A DNA stretch of 64,000 nucleotides from the NCBI GenBank assembly GCA_030704615.1, contig CM060733.1, positions 63,922,001-63,986,000 on the forward strand, read 5' to 3'. Position 1 is the first letter of the stretch. Every line of letters begins with the position of its first letter. The DNA is from Takakia lepidozioides. Its lineage: Eukaryota > Streptophyta > Takakiopsida > Takakiales > Takakiaceae. Position numbers and translations under genes: made by a program. This document shows, piece after piece, positions 11,200 to 21,430 of the stretch. Below the pieces are notes generated by a model. The model ran no database searches, was not told the DNA's origin, and was given only the letters and a program-made list of their open reading frames with translations.

Positions 11200-11740
11200 A
11201 GCTGAAGGAGCAGGGATAGAGTGTGGGTCCAGATTCATCCAAGAGGGCCGGATTTCAAGCTTCAGATTACCTATGACTCCCTGTGGAAGGATAGCTACAA
11301 GAAACCTGCACGGGTACTAGATGGTCAATTGGAAGTCGCAGCAGCAGCGACACAATTGATAAAATCGGGGCACTGCTACTGATCAAGGCACCTTCTTCAA
11401 CACATTTCACCCTGTTTTTCCCTCTTATCATAATCGGCCCTAAATTGGTGAGGGCACCATTTTCTTCAACCTATTTCAGTATGTTTTGCCCTCTCATCAT
11501 TAGGGTTGGGGTGTTTGTTGGAAGAGGGCCGGATTTCAAGCACAAGATTACCTATGATTCCCTGTGCATCCATTGCTACAAGAAACCTGCATGGGTAGAT
11601 GATGAACTGGAAGCCGCAGCAGCGGCGACACAATTGATAAAATTAGGCACTGCTAATGAAGGCAACCTTTTTCAACACATTTCACCCTGTTTTTCCCTCT
11701 TATCAAAATCGGCCCTAAATGTTCATGTTGATTACTGGTT
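11200..11740 (+). pseudogene. Two PDF-motif second-exon fragments
   Basis: At 11,231-11,360 and again at 11,520-11,660 the plus strand encodes GPDFK-x2-ITYDSL followed by YKKPA and an Ala-rich run (EAAAAATQLIK). Both follow AG acceptor-like sites and match the second half of the OSB PDF motif (PDFKHK...LW...P.WV). The sequence between the two copies is a shortened duplicate of the downstream linker, indicating local tandem duplication. Both copies carry substitutions and no continuous gene remains. Confidence 0.6.
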
Positions 11741-12425
11741 GAGTGAACCTTTGATAGTTTGCAATGCGTGTGCAAGCCTGGCTTCACACGCAAGCTCTGG
11801 AGAAGGGCAAAGAGGTCCATGGCAACATTGTCAGAGCTACAATTGTACCACATGTCATTCTGAACAATAGCCTCATGGACATGTCTGAAGGGAGTGTTCG
11901 ACAGTATGGCGCCTGAACAAGATGTGGGTGTCGTGGAGTGCGATGATTGCAGGATATGCACAGCGAGGGCGTGGGATGGAGGCTTTTTGAGAACTATGAG
12001 CAAATGATGTGCGAAAGGGTGAAACCCAACCACATCACATTTGTTTGTGTTTGCAATGCGTGTGCAAGCCTGGGAGCTCTGGGAAAGGGGAAAGAGGTCC
12101 ATGGTGACATCGTCAAAGCTGGGATTGTACCAGATGTCATCCTAAACTGACATGTTTGCCAAATGTGGGTGCATTCAGGATGCGAAGGGAGTATTCCACA
12201 CTCTGGTTGAACGAGATGTGGTGTTGTGGAACGCGATGCTTGCAGGGTATGCACAACAGGGGCACGAGATGGAGGCTTTGGAGACCTATGAGCAAATGAT
12301 GTGGGAAGGGTGAAGCCCGACCACATCAGGTTTGTATGCGTTTGCACTGCGTGTGCAAGCCTGGCAGCCCTGGAAAATGGCAAAGAGGCGCATGGTTGCA
12401 TCGCCAAAGCTGAAATTGTACCAGA
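11740..12425 (+). pseudogene. PPR repeat fragments
   Basis: Two PPR triplets are recognisable. About 11,760-11,960 is heavily damaged. 11,947-12,150 is well preserved, with ITFVCVCNACASLGAL and GKEVHGDIVKAGIVPDVILN. A further damaged triplet lies at 12,150-12,425. Frames change several times. The arrangement continues from the PDF fragments upstream and leads to another PDF fragment at 12,425. Confidence 0.75.
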
Positions 12426-12690
12426 TTTGATTCCCTGTGGATCAATAGCTACAAGAAACCTGCATGGGTAGATGGTCAACTAAAGGCTGCAGCTAAAGCG
12501 GCATAGTTGATAAAACCAGACACCTCAACCATGACCACAACTTCTGAAAGAGGATCAAGAGAGGGAGTCCACAATGCCTCTTCTTGCTGCACTTCTGGGC
12601 ATGTGAAGATGCTTTGCGGTAGGCAAACTGACAAAGGCTCTACAAACTTTAAACCAATGAGACATTTCAGCAGATTCAGGTACGTATGTC
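12425..12690 (+). pseudogene. PDF-motif remnant and linker before PPR tract
   Basis: The end of a PDF motif (LW.NSYKKPAWVDGQL and an Ala/Lys run) is readable at about 12,428-12,505. It is followed by a Ser/Thr-rich linker and the segment that precedes the PPR tract in the minus-strand copy near 53,600. The order PDF, linker, PPR is therefore seen on both strands, supporting one ancestral fusion gene. Confidence 0.55.
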
Positions 12691-13194
12691 TGTCTCTTGC
12701 TTAAGTGCATCAAGATGGAAGGTCTGGAAGCTGGAAAGCAGGTGCACACTCACATTATCCAAAGTGGATTCACGCCAAATGTTTTTCTACTCATCTCTAT
12801 GTATATTAAGTGCAAGAGCATCATGGATGCTCACCAAGTGTTTAACAGAATGCCTCAACGATCTTTGATCACGTGGAATATGTTGGCAGGATTTACCAAG
12901 CATGAGTGTGGTAGGAATGCTTTGGAGACCTATGAGCAAATGTTGCGCAAAGGGGTGAAGCCCAACCAGATCACATTTGTTTATGTTTGCAATGTGTGTG
13001 CAAGCATGGGAGCTCTGGAAAAGGGGAAAGAGGTCCATGGTGACTTCGTCAAAGCTGGAAAGGTACCAAATGTCATTCTGAACACTGCCCTGGTGGACAT
13101 GTATGCCAAATGTGGGTGCATTAAGGATGCGAAGGGAGTTTTCAACACTATGGCTGAACATTTTGTGGTGTCGTGGAACACGATGCTTGCAGGG
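12690..13194 (+). pseudogene. PPR gene (left half), split by the giant hAT element
   Basis: An open frame of 171 codons has CIKMEGLEAGKQVHTHI, then MYIKC...DAHQVFNRMPQRS, ALETYEQML, GVKPNQITFVYVCNVCAS, GKEVHGDFVKAGKVPNVILN and ALVDMYAKCGCIKDAKGVF: about five PLS PPR units. It stops being PPR-like exactly at 13,194 inside the usual MLAGYAQ segment. The missing YAQ continuation is found at 27,225-27,245, so this gene was split by insertion of 14 kb. A residual PPR editing-factor gene is the natural reading; its right half is itself damaged. Confidence 0.85.
13187..13194. repeat. 8-bp target site duplication, left copy
   Basis: TTGCAGGG at 13,187-13,194 is repeated at 27,225-27,232. Uninterrupted paralogues (for example near 12,240) read GATGCTTGCAGGGTATGCACA, so the two halves join precisely across one copy. 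Confidence 0.85.
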
Positions 13195-13262
13195 TCTAGT
13201 TATATGACGTGACGTGGCGCTGTCACGTCGGTCACGTCGGCCGTCACGTCACGTCGAATCCG
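13195..13262. repeat. Left terminal region with GTCACGTC cluster
   Basis: Within 70 bases of the left end GTCACG or its complement CGTGAC appears at least five times. The matching right end (27,150-27,224) has TGACGTGAC, GACGTAACG and ACGTGACG. Clustered short subterminal words are typical transposase-binding sites in hAT elements; binding here is inference. Confidence 0.55.
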
Positions 13263-13389
13263 GACGTTTATCCATGTAATTCTTTTTACATTTGACTTTT
13301 ACGATTTACTTCTACCATTTGTAATGACATGCAGGCACGGTGTAAAACAGACATGGCCAATTATTAATATTTATTAATTTTTTAATAAA

Positions 13390-14090
13390 AATGTGTCCGC
13401 CTATATTGGCAGTCACATATAATTTATTATTTTTACAATAAAAGCGACCGCCCATATTGGCGGTCGCTTGTATTTTATTACATTTTAAAATAAGCGACCG
13501 CCTACATTGGCGGTCGGTTGAAGTTTATTATGTTTTAAATGAAGCGACCGCCCAGATTGGCGGTCGCCCGCACTTTATTATATTATTATTATATCTTTGA
13601 TATATTCTGTAAAAATAGCTATATATATGGCTATATATATATTTTTATAGCTATATATATATATTAAATTTAGCGACCGGCATTTAGCAGCGGTCGCTTA
13701 TTTTTATTTTTATTCTTAAATAAAGCGACCGCCGTTTGGCGGTCGCTTCTTCAGTTAATTTTTGAAAAATGCAGCGACCGCCATTTGGCGGCCGTCGCTA
13801 TTTTTGTTAATAAAGAATACAACGACCGCCATTTGGAGGCGGTAGCTCGATTTGATTTTTGATTCTTAAATTATGCGACCGCCGTTTGGCGGTCGCTTAC
13901 TTAATATATTTTTTTAAATGAAGCGACCGCCATTTAACGGCGGTCGCTTATTTATATTTTGAATCTTGAATTAAGCGACCGCCACTAGGCGGTCGCTTAT
14001 TTAATTTTTTTTTTTACAAAGCAGCGACCGCCATGAGGCGGTCGCTTTTCTTGTTTTTATAAATATAGCGACCGGCCGTGTGGCGTTTTG
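13390..14090. repeat. Hairpin array 1 (GCGACCGCC...GGCGGTCGC), 50-bp period
   Basis: About 13 copies of a near-perfect palindrome with arms GCGACCGCC and GGCGGTCGC and a 4-7 base centre. They are spaced 50 bases apart at first (13,444, 13,494, 13,544) and separated by AT-rich linkers. One long AT-rich linker (13,570-13,670) holds ATATAT runs. Variants with compensating arm changes are few. There is no coding frame. Same motif as arrays 2 and 3, and not seen outside this transposon. Confidence 0.9.
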
Positions 14091-14304
14091 TTTTTAATTT
14101 TTAATCATGAAGCGGCGTCTGGCCAGCCACGTGGCGAGGTGCTACAGGTCAGGAAAAACGAAACAAATGGGATGGGGGGAGGTGGTTTTAAACCCTTGAC
14201 CTCTCCCATGTGAGTGCGCGTGGCGAGGTGCGACTGGACAGTCGCGCCGCGCCGACACGTGGCGAGGCGCCATTGGCCTGTCACGTCTTTTCAAGCATAA
14301 TGCC

Positions 14305-14307
<3 letters not shown>

Positions 14308-14336
<29 letters not shown>

Positions 14337-14338
14337 GC
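14308..14338 (+). repeat. Poly-T/poly-G tract upstream of TATA box
   Basis: A T-run of about nine bases is followed directly by roughly 22 consecutive G. This lies about 12 bases upstream of the TATA box of the kinase-like gene. Long G-runs can form G-quadruplexes and are prone to sequencing length error. Confidence 0.8.
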
Positions 14339-14349
14339 TGGTGGGCGCC

Positions 14350-14357
14350 TATATAAA
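14350..14357 (+). promoter_or_regulatory. TATA box of kinase-like gene
   Basis: TATATAAA at 14,350-14,357 in CGCCTATATAAACC lies about 115 bases upstream of the first kinase-like codons, with C/T-rich sequence after it. A typical plant core promoter arrangement. Confidence 0.5.
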
Positions 14358-14469
14358 CCATTCCTCCCTCCTATACTGATCACTTTTTGCCTCTCTTGTG
14401 GTGCGGTTCCTTGGCATCCGGTAGTTGTTTCGGGCTTCGTTTTGGCATTGCTAACGAGAGGTGCAAAGA

Positions 14470-15307
14470 TGATTATTGGGGGGGGGGAGGTTTTGTCGGT
14501 CCAAAAATCCAGAAAATGCGTTGAGACAACATAACGACGAGTGTTTGGCAGTAAAGTTCCAGCATCCGGGTGTTATCTCGTATTTTGCTGTGAATGCACG
14601 TGAGGTAGAGGGTTACACTCGCTGGTGGAATGGGGGGACAATATGCGACATGATGAACCTTGACGGAAAATGAGGCAACGATTCGGACAACAGGGTGATT
14701 TTGGAACAAAGGGGAACGGAAACAGAGTTCCAGGAATGCGATCGCTTGCTTCGTTTCTAGAAAATGCGCAGTAAACTTGCATGGGCACTGGTGTGCATCA
14801 TGGATGCTGTCCACAAGAACGGTGTTCTGCACAACGACTTGTCCCTCGACAACATCTTGTTGCATTTTTCAAATGGCACCGAGGAGATCAAGATTGGGGT
14901 GTGTGATTGGGGCTTAGCCACCCCATTGGGCGTACGCAAAGCCTCGTCGTACCAGTTTGAAAACCAAGACAAGCTGGACCAGGAACTTGCGAAAAGATGG
15001 TGGGTGGAAAAAGATATTGCATCGATTTTCAATGCGAATGTCATGCCCCCCCCAGGACATGATGTCGGAGGCCTTTGCCGTTGGGAAGATAGCAGTACGA
15101 ATAAATGGCGACGCTCATTATGATCAAAGTATGTTCCAGGACCAATTTACGGGAGGTTGTTGGCATTCAATGCTACAAAGGTTGTACGACAACAACAAGA
15201 ATAAAAGAGCCACATTAGCCCATGTAGTACTTCGGTTCATGGGCAAGCCATTCAATTGGCCTGAGCCGAAAGACGTATATAGGACGGAGGAGACCATAGT
15301 CTCGTAG
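14470..15307 (+). pseudogene. Captured protein-kinase-like gene
   Basis: Protein-like sequence begins after a G-run at 14,475-14,485 (frame uncertain) and continues with RRN-lobe-like sequence to a TGA near 14,671. A TAG at 14,759 precedes MRSKLAWALVCIMDAVHKNG. Then comes HNDLSLDN at 14,829-14,852, matching the catalytic loop HRDLxxxN with Asn for Arg and Ser for Lys/Arg. CDWGLA at about 14,901 replaces DFG with DWG. After a frameshift near a C-run (15,047) the sequence has FAVGKIA and ends at 15,307 with RATLAHVVLRF, similar to subdomains IX-XI. A TAA/TAG-damaged and divergent kinase fold is clear. Substitution of the catalytic-loop lysine makes activity doubtful. It is cargo inside the hAT element. 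Confidence 0.65.
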
Positions 15308-15456
15308 ATATAAGATTTTTGGCGGTACAATGGTTCTTTTATGAAGGCATAACTCAATTTTGATCGTACATAAGATAAATAAAATCCCATTGTAAATACT
15401 ACATTGCACATTCTCGACCCTGACACCTGTCATCGCAACATAAATGGTTTGTGTAC

Positions 15457-15825
15457 TGGCTCACTGTTTATATTTGTAATGTTTCAAGGTTTTGGATAGG
15501 ATTATGAGAAAACGATGTATTAGTTCCGTAGGAGTTAGACAACAAACGTCTCCTCTCATTCAACTGTGCGACACTACCATGAGAGGCATGGATCGGAAAG
15601 TAATATGTGCACATGCGACCTCCGAACGTTTGATACTAGGTCTCTACTTAAACGTGCGGAGGTCGCATGTACACCTATGACTTTTTTATCCATGCCACTC
15701 ATGGTAGTGTCGCACAGTTGAATGAGATATGGAACGTTTGTTGTCTAATTCCTATGGATCCAATATATCATTTTCTCAGTACCCTGTCAGAAACATTGAA
15801 ACATTTGTAGTTATAAACAGTGCCA
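15457..15825. repeat. 369-bp foldback (long inverted repeat)
   Basis: TGGCTCACTGTTTATA at the left pairs with TATAAACAGTGCCA at the right. The arms remain complementary through the middle, for example TGTGCGACACTACCATGAG with CTCATGGTAGTGTCGCACA. The inner ACATGCGACCTCCGAACGTTT pairs with its complement around an 18-base loop at 15,632-15,649. This could be a nested foldback MITE or a hairpin RNA locus. Confidence 0.8.
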
Positions 15826-15829
15826 CAAT

Positions 15830-16444
15830 ACACGGCCGGTTTTGTTGAAATGACATTTGTAAGATTCGAGCGTATGCAATTTATTATTTACAACGAAATT
15901 TTATTTACTCGGGGGACCAGTACTGCTGTTGGAGCGCAACTGATGGTGCAAGTTCTCTATTGATTGGAGCTGTCACAACCAATGTCAACAATCATATTTA
16001 CGGTAAGGTGTTTCATGCTATTGTTGTTCCTCTAGCTGAATTCTGTGGTACTTTTTTTGCTATTCCCATGCCAACGTCCTCTGAGACTGTCATGTTCAAA
16101 CGGACGTATCAGTCACCCCGGCTAGCTTGTAGGCTACAGCCATGGCCCACCATAAATTGAATGAATTGGAGATTTGTGCGAAGTTCCTGGTTTCATGTCC
16201 GTGGTGGTTGATACGGAATTCGGAATATGGCAGTCGCAGTGGACCTGATGTTGTTGGCATGGGAGTAGCAAAACGATTCATAAATAATTTAGCTACATGA
16301 ACATCGGCAGTATAAAACACCTTGAAGACAAAATTAGCTTTTAGGAACTATTTTGACACCTACTCAAACCTATTTAACGGGGGAAGGGTTTATAGTTACG
16401 TCTTATTAGAAAACCTCGTTTAGTGTTGCTCCGATTGTTGCAGA
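15830..16444. other. No supported gene; 5' region of RING gene
   Basis: AT-rich sequence without a convincing frame. It ends in GTTGCAG directly before the first ATG of the RING gene, so an untranslated first exon and splice acceptor are possible. No clear TATA box is seen. Confidence 0.3.
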
Positions 16445-18781
16445 ATGGCAGAGGGCCAGGACGATGACCATCATGGAAGAGATGACCCCAATGAACATGG
16501 ACCGCCCCCTAAGAAAATCAAATGGTCAAGGCAAGACTTGAATTGGGAAGTATATGGTGACCCTATCATACTAGCAGAAGAGGGCTGGGACGATGTTCCG
16601 GAAGAGTTCCGGTGGCCGATGGTGACATGCAAAAAATTCTTAAAATGATACCACATCAATCGATTGTGGCCTTTGGATAGGCATGACGTGCAAACTCGAA
16701 ACAATTACGCAGAGTCCAGGTCTTGCACGAACTTGCATTTCCAGCATATGGCAAATGAGGTGCATTACACATTGTGGGATCAACCTCTCTTAAAGGGTCA
16801 AATCTCGTACACCTTGGCAGCCATGTTGTACGTGGAGGTCATACTCTTGCGTCCAGTGAATTGGCAAACTGCTAGTATGAGGAATGCAAGGTTACTATAC
16901 GATTTGGAGTACATCCCGGACACGTTCGGAATTCAACCGGCTGCAACGTTAGAGGAACAACTGGCGAAAAGAGACTAGCGAATCAGGACCCTGCAGGACC
17001 GACTAGATTGGCAAACACTGCGCATAGCCAAATTGGAAGCTAGATTGCAAGACATGCCTCCAAACAATGAAGGCACTGTTGTCCACAATGAGGATCGAAC
17101 AAACGTCGTGGACATGGACGCGAAGTTTGTGATGCCCGATCGCAGTATTGACCTCATCATTCAGGAAATTACGAACGTCCTTGACCTTGTGGTCGATGAA
17201 ACCATGGTTGAGGAACAACGAATTGCAGATGAGAGAAGGAGGAAAGGAAAAGAACCAGTACTGGAAACCGGGGAATACTCAAGGGTTGCCATTCAATCGG
17301 AGATGAACCCGATATTAGATGTCGACCGCGTTACAAAAGAGCGGGACATTGCCATGGCAACTGCATGGCGCTTGTCCAAAACGCTGGAGATTCGGGCATG
17401 GGTCCCATTGAATGGCGATTGGGAGCATTGGGTATAATGGGCGACCCATTTGGCCTCTAGAGAAGCACGGGTAGAGTGGGCACTGTCAGACTTGCAATGT
17501 GTCGCACGCATGTCGAACCGTAGCGTGGATAACATTTATGCCAACATGCAAAGATATAACGATCTCTGCATCGCATCAAGCGTGTTCGCCCGGTATAGCA
17601 ATTGGGCAGATGTGGATTCTATGTTCGATCGATGTGAGCACAGAATTTCGGGGTCGAACAGAAGCATAAACTGGGAATTGGAGATAGAGGAAGAGTGGAA
17701 CACCACAACAAGGATGACCAGCCACATCAAACCGGCCCAGAGGGAGGAGATACCACGAGGCATTTTGTCGTCATAGATATCAGATGGCACAGTTTGTTCG
17801 ATGTGTAGGAATCCATACGACCCAGAGGGATGTCATGTGCTTGGATCATGTGGACATATGTTCCATCTCACATGTCTTATCTCGCAAGCCTTGCGGACGA
17901 GCGCTTGCCCAGAATGTCGTACATCAATCCATTGCTGTTTCTATGAGCTGGTGGGCTTGGAGGATCGGATGCCCATAGGTTTTGAATACAATCGACACAA
18001 CCTCCAATTGGATGGGCTACCATACACATCTCTGAATTGTGTGCATCGGGGCAAGAACTTGGTATGGGATGCAGACAGAGAGATGCATGGCATACATGTC
18101 GGAAACCCGACATACATCAAAGATCCCCAGTATTTCTGGATCACATCTGATTGGGAGATAACCATACGTGCAGGAGGCATTCGAGATTGGTGGGAGAAAG
18201 AGCAGTTTTGCCGCAATCTGGGAGGGCATTGGAGTCAAAGAAAGTCCAGGTTTATCCGGCTCCCACAGGTTCCATGGGTGCCGGAGGAGAACGAATTGTA
18301 TGACCGACAACCGATTGGGAGACATTTGTTGTTGTCCGAACTGGAAGATGTTATAATATGTCAACGCCGAATGAATGATGCGTACGAGGCGGCTTATTAT
18401 CGAAACGACACGATGATTAGGGACATGGCCCGCGAGATGCAGTTGGAAAGTTTTAAAAGTACCATCACAGTTGTAGAGAAATGGAGGCGACTATGGACAG
18501 ACCGTTATCATCGTGTTTCGGGGGCTGTATTGCCAGATGTGGATGGCCTCGTTGCCAATTTGCATGCAGCCCGAGCACTTGTTCTCGATCCACCTCCGCC
18601 ACGTCGTGAGAGTGAAGAAGAAAATCAACTTTCGCCACGAAGTAGGCGGATGCAGGCCAGAATTGATCACATGTCATTGGGCCCATCATTGACCACGAGA
18701 TCACGGTCGCAAGCTCTGGCAATTGGCAGTGCAAATCAGGCCACAACATCAAATTCCACATCCTTGGACAGTGACGACTAG
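16445..18781 (+). pseudogene. Captured RING-H2 finger gene, one frame with four stops
   Basis: A single frame of 779 codons runs from the ATG at 16,445 to a TAG at 18,779. It is broken only by TGA 16,646, TAG 16,976, TAA 17,435 and TAG 17,774, with no frameshift. The N-terminus is acidic/His-rich with a PPKKIKW basic patch. A Leu/Arg heptad-like stretch near codons 175-205 suggests a coiled coil. A RING-H2 finger begins at 17,795: C-x2-C-x14-C-G-H-x2-H-x2-C-x10-C-x2-C, the zinc-binding fold of many E3 ubiquitin ligases. Downstream lie about 200 residues rich in Trp/Arg and a Ser-rich tail. I do not know the family. All four stops could be C-to-T changes of CGA, CAG or CAA. Readthrough or splicing around the stops is possible but less likely. 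Confidence 0.75.
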
Positions 18782-19235
18782 ACTTTTAATGACTGGCAAC
18801 GTAGTATATATACAATATGCATTTTTGTTGTACCTTGAATATTGTTGGAAAACACAGTGATGGCATTCCGCCAAGTTTGTATATCACCAATTTTGTTAAT
18901 ACACAATGCACATGTGCGGCACCTGCCAATTTCAATTGCATGAGCAGCGTTTTCTTCACATTTACACTCATGTGATAGGGAAGAAGTAGTTCACCCTGTA
19001 AACAGATTTACAATGGTGTCATATTTGGTCATGACGTGTATGTGGGTATTTGCAATGAACTCCGAAAGCTGGAGAACAAGGAAAATCGATGTTAACCAAT
19101 AAGTTATAACGAGTTACGAACGGTCGTCTTCCAAACAAATTTCGCCTGGTCCCTGCGTATTTCATAATCATTTCGCAAAATCTATGATCTTTCTACGAAC
19201 ATACCCACAAAGTTCTCAAAGCACAAAATAATTTC
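18782..19235. other. 3' region of RING gene, no further gene
   Basis: Non-coding, with several 'aacaaatttcg' and 'aaatcgat'-like words foreshadowing the tandem repeat that follows. No terminator-like or RNA gene signal is visible. Confidence 0.3.
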
Positions 19236-19625
19236 GATTGATCTCATATTACACTGGGACGTATCAGAGGGTACATTGAACACATTGGCCAAGTTTCAAA
19301 ACGAACGAAAATCATTTGGATGAGCAACCATCCATTGGCCCATTGAATGAATTTTGATTGATCTCATATTACTCTGGGGCCTCTTACAGGGCACATTGAA
19401 CATAGTGGCTAAGTCTCAATGCAAACCAAAATCATTTCGATGGCCAACCATCCGTTGAGCCATCGAATGAATTTCGATTGATCTGATATTGGTCCGGGAC
19501 CTGTGAGAGGGTGTCTCGAACGTGCTGGCAAAGTTTGGAAGCTAACAAAAATGATTTGGATGGGCAAACATCCGTTCACCCGTTGAATGTATTCCGTTGG
19601 AGCTGCTATTGCTTTGGGACCTGTT
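19236..19625 (+). repeat. 120-bp tandem repeat array, copy 1
   Basis: Units carry 'ctggg(a/g)c-ct...acattgaacat...ggccaagt(t/c)tcaaa...aatcat(t)tggatg..caaccatccgttg...cattgaatgaatttcgattgatct'. The ctggg(g/a) landmark falls near 19,254, 19,374, 19,494 and 19,614, giving a period of about 120 bases. Units differ at 15-25 percent by eye. Confidence 0.75.
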
Positions 19626-20215
19626 GGACTATGTTTTGCATGCACACGATTTTTTTTTTCATTCCGTTTTTAAATGGGGCGTGTAATGTAGCCTTATGCA
19701 ACATGCGTGCCAAATTTGGTAGCGATCAAAATTCATTTGGACCCAAAACCACAGTTTCTTCCCTGTTTTGCACTCCAAACTTGATTTGTGTTCTACTGCA
19801 TGCACTCTTTATAGAGAGTCATGCAATAGTGAGCGAAGAGAACACTTTTTTTTTGGGGGTATTTTTTATTGGTCCAAATTTTGGCAGGGGAGTACTGGAA
19901 GCCGCAAAAAAAAAAAATTGAGCCAAAAACAAAATCGATACGTGCCAGAAACCCCCACTGAAAGGCAGTGCAAACCTATTTATTGGCTTAAAATAATTGT
20001 AAATTCAATTAAATTGTGGAATGGCTTGAGGGGGGAGCGCATCGATGGGGAGGCAAATGATTTATTCATCTGTTGTGTCGCACACATGTTCAAGCACATG
20101 CGGGCAAAAGAGGGGCTTCAACCACATCCGTTCAATGGGTGCAATAGCCGTGCACGCATTGCAGGATTTTTTTTTCGCATTGAACAAAAACCAGATGACA
20201 AGTGAACGCCTCATT
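19626..20215 (+). other. Spacer between the two 120-bp arrays
   Basis: Unique or highly diverged sequence with T-runs and A-runs. It includes a partial unit near 19,700 (tgcgtgccaaatttggtagcgatc...). No supported gene. Confidence 0.35.
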
Positions 20216-20640
20216 GGACAATTGAACGATTTTCGATTGATCTCGTATTACACTGGGATATATCAGATGGTACATTGAACACACTGGCCAAGTTTCAAAG
20301 CGAACGAAAATCATTTGGATGAGCAACCATCCGTTGGCCCATTGAACAAATTTCGATTGATCTCATATTACTCTGGGGCCTCTTACATGGCACATTGAAC
20401 ATAGTGGCCAAGTCTCAAAGTGAAACAAAACCATTTCAATGGCCAACCATCCGTTGAGTCATCGAATGAATTTCGATTGATCTGATATTAGTCCGGGACC
20501 TGATACATGGTATGTTGAACATAGTGACAAAGATTTAAAGCAAACGAAAATCATTTGGATGGGCAACCATTCAATCGCCCATTGAATGAATGGGGTTTCA
20601 TCTTCGATTATACTGGGACATGTTACATGGTATGCCCTTT
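20216..20640 (+). repeat. 120-bp tandem repeat array, copy 2
   Basis: Four units in the same order as copy 1: the landmark falls near 20,252, 20,374, 20,494 and 20,614. Corresponding units of the two arrays resemble each other more than neighbours do; for example the cctctta-c-a-gg-cacattgaacatagtgg unit appears in both. The array was therefore duplicated as a block about 1 kb apart. Confidence 0.75.
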
Positions 20641-21430
20641 GAAGCTCTTTTTGTAGTGTCTCTTGCCTCGTAATGCGGTGCTTCTCCATGTCCACTTTAT
20701 CCAATATGTTAATGTTCTCCATCTGGAACAGATCCCCATATGTGTGCAGAAATCCTTAAGAAAACAAATGACCATCTCAACTTTTATAAGCCTCATCCCC
20801 AGCTTCCAGTTTTGATGGTCATTTGGTTTTTTAAGTTATATACGCATGTGTGGATATGTTCAGATGGAAGATATTAACATTGGAAAAATAAGAGTTGGAG
20901 AAACACCTCATTACGAAGCAAAAGACATTACATAAGACCTCAACATGTTGAACATCTGGATGAAGAACCTTGCCCATCGTCGCTTCAAAGTTCTAGCGCT
21001 TATCAAATGATCACATGTTTGTTGGTGGAAGCAGATCTCGTAGGCCACATTGATCTCGTACCCATCGAAGACTCCCGTAGGCCACATGGAACGGTTCATA
21101 TGATATATTTTCACAAATGCGATGTGATACATTTGTGAAATGGTATCACATCAATCGTTTAATGTGGCCAATGCACGTCTTCCGCACCATGGCGGAAATG
21201 TTCACCACTTGAAAACACAAACACAAATAATCCGTGCAAACAATCTCAAGAATCAGAATAATATGATCCTGGAAGCTAGAGGAGGGCCTATGGGAGCATT
21301 CTGCAACGACCTCACAGAAATCGCGGCAAAAAATACCTCCCACCCAACCAATGGCCTCCTTCTCTACGTGACTACGTGTCGTGGAATAATGAAATGCCAC
21401 GCACACAGAAGTTGTGTGGAGAGGAAGTGA
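20641..21430. other. No intact gene; fragment resembling the RING gene
   Basis: At 21,140-21,185 the plus strand reads gaaatggtatcacatcaatcg...atgtggccaatg, a diverged copy of the RING gene around 16,645-16,680. The rest is not recognisable. It suggests a partial internal duplication. Confidence 0.4.

Noticed and set aside
13390-14090. CRISPR array
   Set aside because: Regularly spaced palindromic repeats look similar, but the spacers are near-identical AT-rich linkers rather than unique, no cas genes are near, and the context is a plant nuclear transposon.
16445-18781. Genuine nuclear U-to-C RNA editing of the RING gene
   Set aside because: The stops fit it, but ordinary cytosine deamination gives the same pattern and nuclear U-to-C editing is not established in plants; kept only as a check.
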